NCBI RefSeq assembly: GCF_024199795.1
Contig: NZ_JANADK010000001.1
Span: 4,278,001 to 4,342,000 of the forward strand
Reading direction: 5' to 3'
Source: Bradyrhizobium sp. CCGB01
Lineage (GTDB): Bacteria > Pseudomonadota > Alphaproteobacteria > Rhizobiales > Xanthobacteraceae
Length of the DNA stretch: 64,000 bases
How positions within the stretch are numbered: the stretch's first letter is position 1; the number at the start of each line of letters is the position of its first letter. A program made the position numbers and the translations under genes. The notes beneath the pieces are model-generated. The model was given only the letters and a program-made list of their open reading frames with translations, was not told where the DNA came from and made no database searches. Below are positions 60,358-64,000 of the stretch, in pieces.

Positions 60358-61584
60358 CTAGCGCGTCCGCGGCGTGTCCAGCAATTGCCCCGCCAGCGCC
60401 GCACCGATCGCCGCGATCGCCGCCATTGCGAGCGCCCACGGGACGAACAGCCGATGACCGATCAGCGCGCCGCTCAGCAAGGGCGCGCTGATATTCGCGC
60501 CCGACATCAGCGACTGGTTGAGGCCCATGATCATGCCCTGGCGGTTGATCGCGGTGCTCCGCGACAATTCCGCCGTCAGCGTGCTGCGCGCGAACATGGT
60601 GCCGACGATGATCAGTGTCAGGTTGATTGCGAGCAGGCCGACATTGTCGCGCGCCGCAAGACCTGCGAATCCGAGGCCCATGCAGGCGAATGCCGCTATC
60701 ACGATGCTGCGGTCAGAGACGATCAGGCTCACGCGCGTGATGAGAAGCCCTTGGACCACCATGTTGAGGAATCCGGCATAGGCGAACATCCAGCCGAGCT
60801 CGCGTGCGCCGAAGGGATGTCCGTCCCAGGAGAACCGCGCCGATAGGAACAGGCCGATCTGCGACAGGAACATCGAGTTGACGAAGAAGAATACGATGAG
60901 CAGGCCGAGCAGCCGCCAGGCGTAGCGTAGGCCGAGCAGGCTGCGCATCAGCGTCGGCTCGGGCGCGCGGTGCTGGTGGAGCGGCTCGGATGCCGGGTGA
61001 TCCGGCGGGAGCAGGGCGGTCGTCGCGACGATGCTGATCAGCGAGAGCGCTGCTGCGGCCCAGACCGGCGCGGTCTGGCCGTAATGCACCAGAAAGCTCG
61101 ACAGTGCCGGGCCGAGCAGAAGTCCGGTCCCGATCGCGCCGCTGGTCATGCCGAGCGCCTGCTTCCGGGTCGCTGGCGCACTGTGCTCGGCGGCGTAGGC
61201 GTGCGCGACCGAAATGTTGCCTGACGTCAGGCCGTCGATGATACGCGCCAGGAACACCAGCGTCAGATTGCCGGCCAGCGCGAGCAGCACGAACCCGATC
61301 AGCGTTCCGATCTGGCTGACCAGCAGAACCTTCCGCCGCCCGTAGCGATCCGAGAGCATGCCGACCGCGGGGCCGGCAACGAGCTGGCAGGCGGCATAGA
61401 CCGAGATCAGCGCGCCGAGCAGGAAGGGCGTTGCGCCGAGCCGCTGCGAATAGAACGGCAGCAGCGGCAGAATGATGCCCATGCCGGTGGCATCCACGGC
61501 CACGACGACGAAGGTCGGAAGCAGCGTGAGCGCGCTCTCGCCCGCCATCGCCTCCCGTGCCCCGGTCGCGGAACCCGATGCCAT
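60358..61584 (-). CDS. MFS drug/metabolite efflux transporter (TetA-like)
   Basis: A 408-residue, 12-helix major facilitator of the DHA1 group. Motif A is GMLSDRYGRRKVLL and the start of TM5 has AIGTGLLLGPALSS. Likely a proton antiporter that exports drugs or aromatic compounds. Divergent from marR across 91 bp that contain the palindrome at 61622-61641. Confidence 0.9.
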   Translation of the reverse strand: MASGSATGAREAMAGESALTLLPTFVVVAVDATGMGIILPLLPFYSQRLGATPFLLGALISVYAACQLVAGPAVGMLSDRYGRRKVLLVSQIGTLIGFVLLALAGNLTLVFLARIIDGLTSGNISVAHAYAAEHSAPATRKQALGMTSGAIGTGLLLGPALSSFLVHYGQTAPVWAAAALSLISIVATTALLPPDHPASEPLHQHRAPEPTLMRSLLGLRYAWRLLGLLIVFFFVNSMFLSQIGLFLSARFSWDGHPFGARELGWMFAYAGFLNMVVQGLLITRVSLIVSDRSIVIAAFACMGLGFAGLAARDNVGLLAINLTLIIVGTMFARSTLTAELSRSTAINRQGMIMGLNQSLMSGANISAPLLSGALIGHRLFVPWALAMAAIAAIGAALAGQLLDTPRTR

Positions 61585-61621
61585 CTGCGTTGTCCTCGTT
61601 CGCTTTTGCGTGATCGATCCG

Positions 61622-61641
61622 ACTATACGAGGTTATATAGT
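61622..61641. promoter_or_regulatory. Putative MarR operator
   Basis: ACTATA and TATAGT flank an 8-nt spacer between the divergent MFS and marR genes, in locally AT-rich DNA suited to promoters. Size and place fit a MarR site. Confidence 0.55.
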
Positions 61642-61675
61642 TGCAGGCTAATAGTTCGCGTCCTATCTAATTTGC

Positions 61676-62149
61676 ATGGCTCCCTCGCAGGCTCATATCC
61701 ACGCCGAGATCGGCCGGCTCATCGCGCGCCTGGCCCGCGTCTGGCGCCGCGAGTCCGATCAGGCGCTCTCCGATCACGGGCTGTCCTATGCGACCGCGAT
61801 CCCGCTGCTGGTGCTGTCGCGGCAGGGCGAGAACGTGCGGCAGGGCGTGCTCGCCGACGAGCTCGGCATCGAGGGGCCGTCGCTGGTCCGCCTGATCGAT
61901 CTGCTTCAGGCCGAGGGGCTGGTTGAACGCCGCGAGGATCCGAGCGACCGCCGTGCCAAAACGCTACATCTGACGAAAGCGGGCGAGGCCAAGGTCGAGG
62001 AGACCAACCGGATCTTGCGGCGCGTTCGGGCAAGCCTGCTGAGGGATATCGGGCCCGAGGAACTTGCGATAACCTTCGAGACTCTTCAGCGCATCGAGCA
62101 GCGCGCCAGTCGCCTGCAGGACACCAAGACCGGTCCAGAGACGAAATAG
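61676..62149 (+). CDS. MarR-family transcriptional regulator
   Basis: A 157-residue MarR protein with winged helix LSYATAIPLLVLSRQGENVRQ, ADELGIEGPSLVRLIDLLQ and wing EDPSDRRAKTLHLT. It is distinct from the MarR at 32.9 kb. Encoded 1 nt upstream of the FUSC transporter and divergent from the MFS pump, so it probably represses both and responds to an aromatic acid. Confidence 0.9.
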   Translation: MAPSQAHIHAEIGRLIARLARVWRRESDQALSDHGLSYATAIPLLVLSRQGENVRQGVLADELGIEGPSLVRLIDLLQAEGLVERREDPSDRRAKTLHLTKAGEAKVEETNRILRRVRASLLRDIGPEELAITFETLQRIEQRASRLQDTKTGPETK

Positions 62150-62150
62150 C

Positions 62151-64000
62151 ATGCGTGCGCAAGAGCCGTTCCTGGTCCGCCACGCGGACCTCATTTTTGC
62201 TTTGAAGACGTTTGCCGCGTCGATCCTGGCGCTCGTCATCGCACTCGCCATGGACTTGCCGCGGCCCTATTGGGCGATGGCGACCGTCTACATCACCTCG
62301 CAGCCGCTGGCGGGCGCGACCAGCTCGAAGGCGTTCTTCCGCGTGATGGGTACGCTGGCCGGCGCCATCATGACGGTGGCGCTGGTTCCGAACCTGATCA
62401 ATGCACCCGAGCTCCTGTGCCTTGCCATCGCGCTCTGGGTTGGGCTGTGCCTTTATCTGTCGCTGCTGGATGGCACGCCGCGAAGCTACGTCTTCATGCT
62501 GGCGGGATACACGGTCGCGCTGATCGGCTTTCCCTCGGTCTCCGAGCCCGGCGCCATCTTCGATACCGCCGTTGCGCGGGTGGAGGAGATTTCCCTCGGC
62601 ATCATCTGCGCGAGCCTCGTCTCCACCATCGTCTTTCCTCGCAGCGTCGCGCCGGCCGTTGCCAACCGCGTCGACGCCTGGCTGTCGGATGCGCAGCGCC
62701 TGAGCGAGGCGGTGCTGCTTCGTCAGGGAACGAGCGAAACGCGCCGCGGCAGGCGATTGAAGCTTGCGACCGACATCGTCGAGATCGACACGCTTTCCAC
62801 CCATCTTGCGTATGACCGGCTGACCGATCGCAATGCGGTGACTGGCCTCGCCGAGATCCGGCTGCGCATGCTGATGCTTCTGCCGGTGATCGCCTCGCTG
62901 GAGGATCGGCTGGCTGCGCTGGGGGAGGAGGCGCTGCGCCGGCAGCCCGAGCTGAAGCGGCTGCTGGAGGATCTGGCGCAGTGGATTGCCAGCGACGTCG
63001 GCGCGCGGCTGCCGGCAAAGCGGATCCGCGCCGAGATCGCCGAGCGTCAGGCGGTGCTCGACGACAGCACGTCATGGGAGCGGATCATCACCACGAGCCT
63101 GCTGTTGCGGCTGCGCGAGCTGGTCGACCTCTCGCGCGACTGCCGCGCGCTGAGCGAGGCCATCGCCGGGAGCCACGATGTTTCAACGCTCGATCTGGCC
63201 TTCCATTCCGAGGCCGGTGCCGCGCCGGTGCGCCATCGCGACCGCGGCCTTGCCTTGTGGTCGGCGGCCGGCGCGGCCACGGCGATCCTGATCTGCTGCG
63301 CATTCTGGATCGGGACCGGCTGGCCGGACGGCGCGTCGGCACCGATGATGGCGGCGGTCGCGTGTTCCTTCTTTGCCGCACAGGATGAGCCCGCGCGTTT
63401 CATCCGCAGTTTCGGCCTGTGGTCGCTGGTCGCCATCGTGGTCGTGGCGATCTACCTGTTCGCGCTGGTGCCTGCGATCTCCCATCTCGAGGTGCTGGTT
63501 CTCGCGCTGGCGCCGACCTTCCTGCTCTACGGCTTCCTGATCGCGCGGCCTGCAACGGCCGGCACCGGCATGGCGCTCGCGGCCAACACCGCAACGCTGC
63601 TGGCGCTGCAGTCGACCTACAGCGCGGATTTCGCATCCTACGCCAACTCCGCGGTCGCGTTCTTTGTCGGCGTCGCTATCGCCGAGCTCGTGACCCGGAT
63701 CGCGCGCGGCGTGGGCGCAGAGTGGATCGCCAATCGCCTGGTGCTGTCGAGCTGGAAGACGCTCGCGGTCGCTGCCGAACGCCGCGGCAAGCGCGATCGG
63801 GCGGAATTTGCGGGCCTCATGCTGCACCGGCTCGGTCTTCTGGTGCAGCGGATCGCCTTTCTGTCCGAGAGCGATCGCCGCGACACCGACAGCCTTGTCC
63901 AGCTCCGCATCGGCCTGAACATCATCGATCTGCGACGCGCCCGCTATGGCCTGGCGGTATCGACCATTGCCGTGATCGACGACATGCTCGACCAGCTGGC
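62151..64000 (+). CDS. FUSC-family aromatic acid exporter (AaeB-like), 3' end outside the window
   Basis: The frame starts at ATG 62151 (MRAQEPFLVRHADLIF), 1 nt after the marR stop, and is still open at the window end after 616 residues. It shows the FUSC layout: a first block of membrane helices (~15-165, MATVYITSQPLAGATSSKAF), a long cytoplasmic helical region, then a second membrane block (~365-510, WSAAGAATAILICCAFWIG). AaeB-type members export hydroxybenzoates together with a periplasmic AaeA; no aaeA-like gene is visible here. Confidence 0.85.
   Translation, partial: MRAQEPFLVRHADLIFALKTFAASILALVIALAMDLPRPYWAMATVYITSQPLAGATSSKAFFRVMGTLAGAIMTVALVPNLINAPELLCLAIALWVGLCLYLSLLDGTPRSYVFMLAGYTVALIGFPSVSEPGAIFDTAVARVEEISLGIICASLVSTIVFPRSVAPAVANRVDAWLSDAQRLSEAVLLRQGTSETRRGRRLKLATDIVEIDTLSTHLAYDRLTDRNAVTGLAEIRLRMLMLLPVIASLEDRLAALGEEALRRQPELKRLLEDLAQWIASDVGARLPAKRIRAEIAERQAVLDDSTSWERIITTSLLLRLRELVDLSRDCRALSEAIAGSHDVSTLDLAFHSEAGAAPVRHRDRGLALWSAAGAATAILICCAFWIGTGWPDGASAPMMAAVACSFFAAQDEPARFIRSFGLWSLVAIVVVAIYLFALVPAISHLEVLVLALAPTFLLYGFLIARPATAGTGMALAANTATLLALQSTYSADFASYANSAVAFFVGVAIAELVTRIARGVGAEWIANRLVLSSWKTLAVAAERRGKRDRAEFAGLMLHRLGLLVQRIAFLSESDRRDTDSLVQLRIGLNIIDLRRARYGLAVSTIAVIDDMLDQL

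Overview
The window is high-GC, densely coded DNA from an alphaproteobacterial chromosome, most likely Bradyrhizobium or a close relative. Supporting evidence: the acpXL-fabZ-fabF2-fabF1-lpxXL set for adding a very-long-chain fatty acid to lipid A, a DUF763 protein, and two palindromic intergenic repeats of the kind I associate with Bradyrhizobium (29392-29494 and 33399-33493). I saw no rRNA, tRNA, CRISPR array, phage, transposase or nod/nif gene.

Layout. 1-2.6 kb: the N-terminal part of an autotransporter-like protein, divergent from a membrane-anchored CadC-type regulator. 2.6-6.8 kb: the lipid A very-long-chain acyl operon. 7-19.5 kb: mixed housekeeping and accessory genes (ParB-like nuclease, small membrane or secreted proteins, exported phosphodiesterase, AhpD-like protein, diheme cytochrome, cyclase-ATPase-TPR regulator, HerA-type ATPase). 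19.9-37 kb: a nicotinate-degradation locus. It holds an extradiol dioxygenase, NicB (molybdopterin hydroxylase fused to a triheme cytochrome), NicA, 6-hydroxynicotinate reductase, an ApbE-like UPF0280 protein, a DUF1185 protein, a Liv-type ABC importer, a MarR regulator, enamidase and ferredoxin-NADP reductase. 37-41.5 kb: P450, DUF763 and MscS genes. 41.5-50.7 kb: a tricarboxylic/aromatic acid module (two solute-binding proteins, TetR, two LigI-like lactonases, a DctA-like carrier, GalB, LigK/GalC, a dihydroxyphthalate-decarboxylase-like protein, a DUF1932 dehydrogenase). 51-60.4 kb: a GntR-associated module with three amidohydrolases, a TauABC-type importer, a SnoaL-like protein and an extra solute-binding protein. 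60.4-64 kb: MFS and FUSC efflux genes around a MarR regulator.

How the genes work together. NicAB would hydroxylate nicotinate and pass electrons to the respiratory chain through its fused hemes. The product would then be reduced (6-hydroxynicotinate reductase) and hydrolysed (enamidase) as in the clostridial and Azorhizobium reductive route. This gives an aerobic front end joined to a reductive back end, with a ferredoxin reductase close by. The second module covers three consecutive steps from 2-pyrone-4,6-dicarboxylate to pyruvate plus oxaloacetate.

Regulation is unusually readable. An almost identical promoter-operator (arms TTTGTAC/GTACAAA) lies in front of tetR (43.4 kb) and in front of the dioxygenase 23 kb away. 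Two other palindromes recur in both divergent nicotinate promoters. A TTGCATGCA element occurs three times around the gntR module. Functional calls rest on motif recognition from the sequence alone; no database search was possible.
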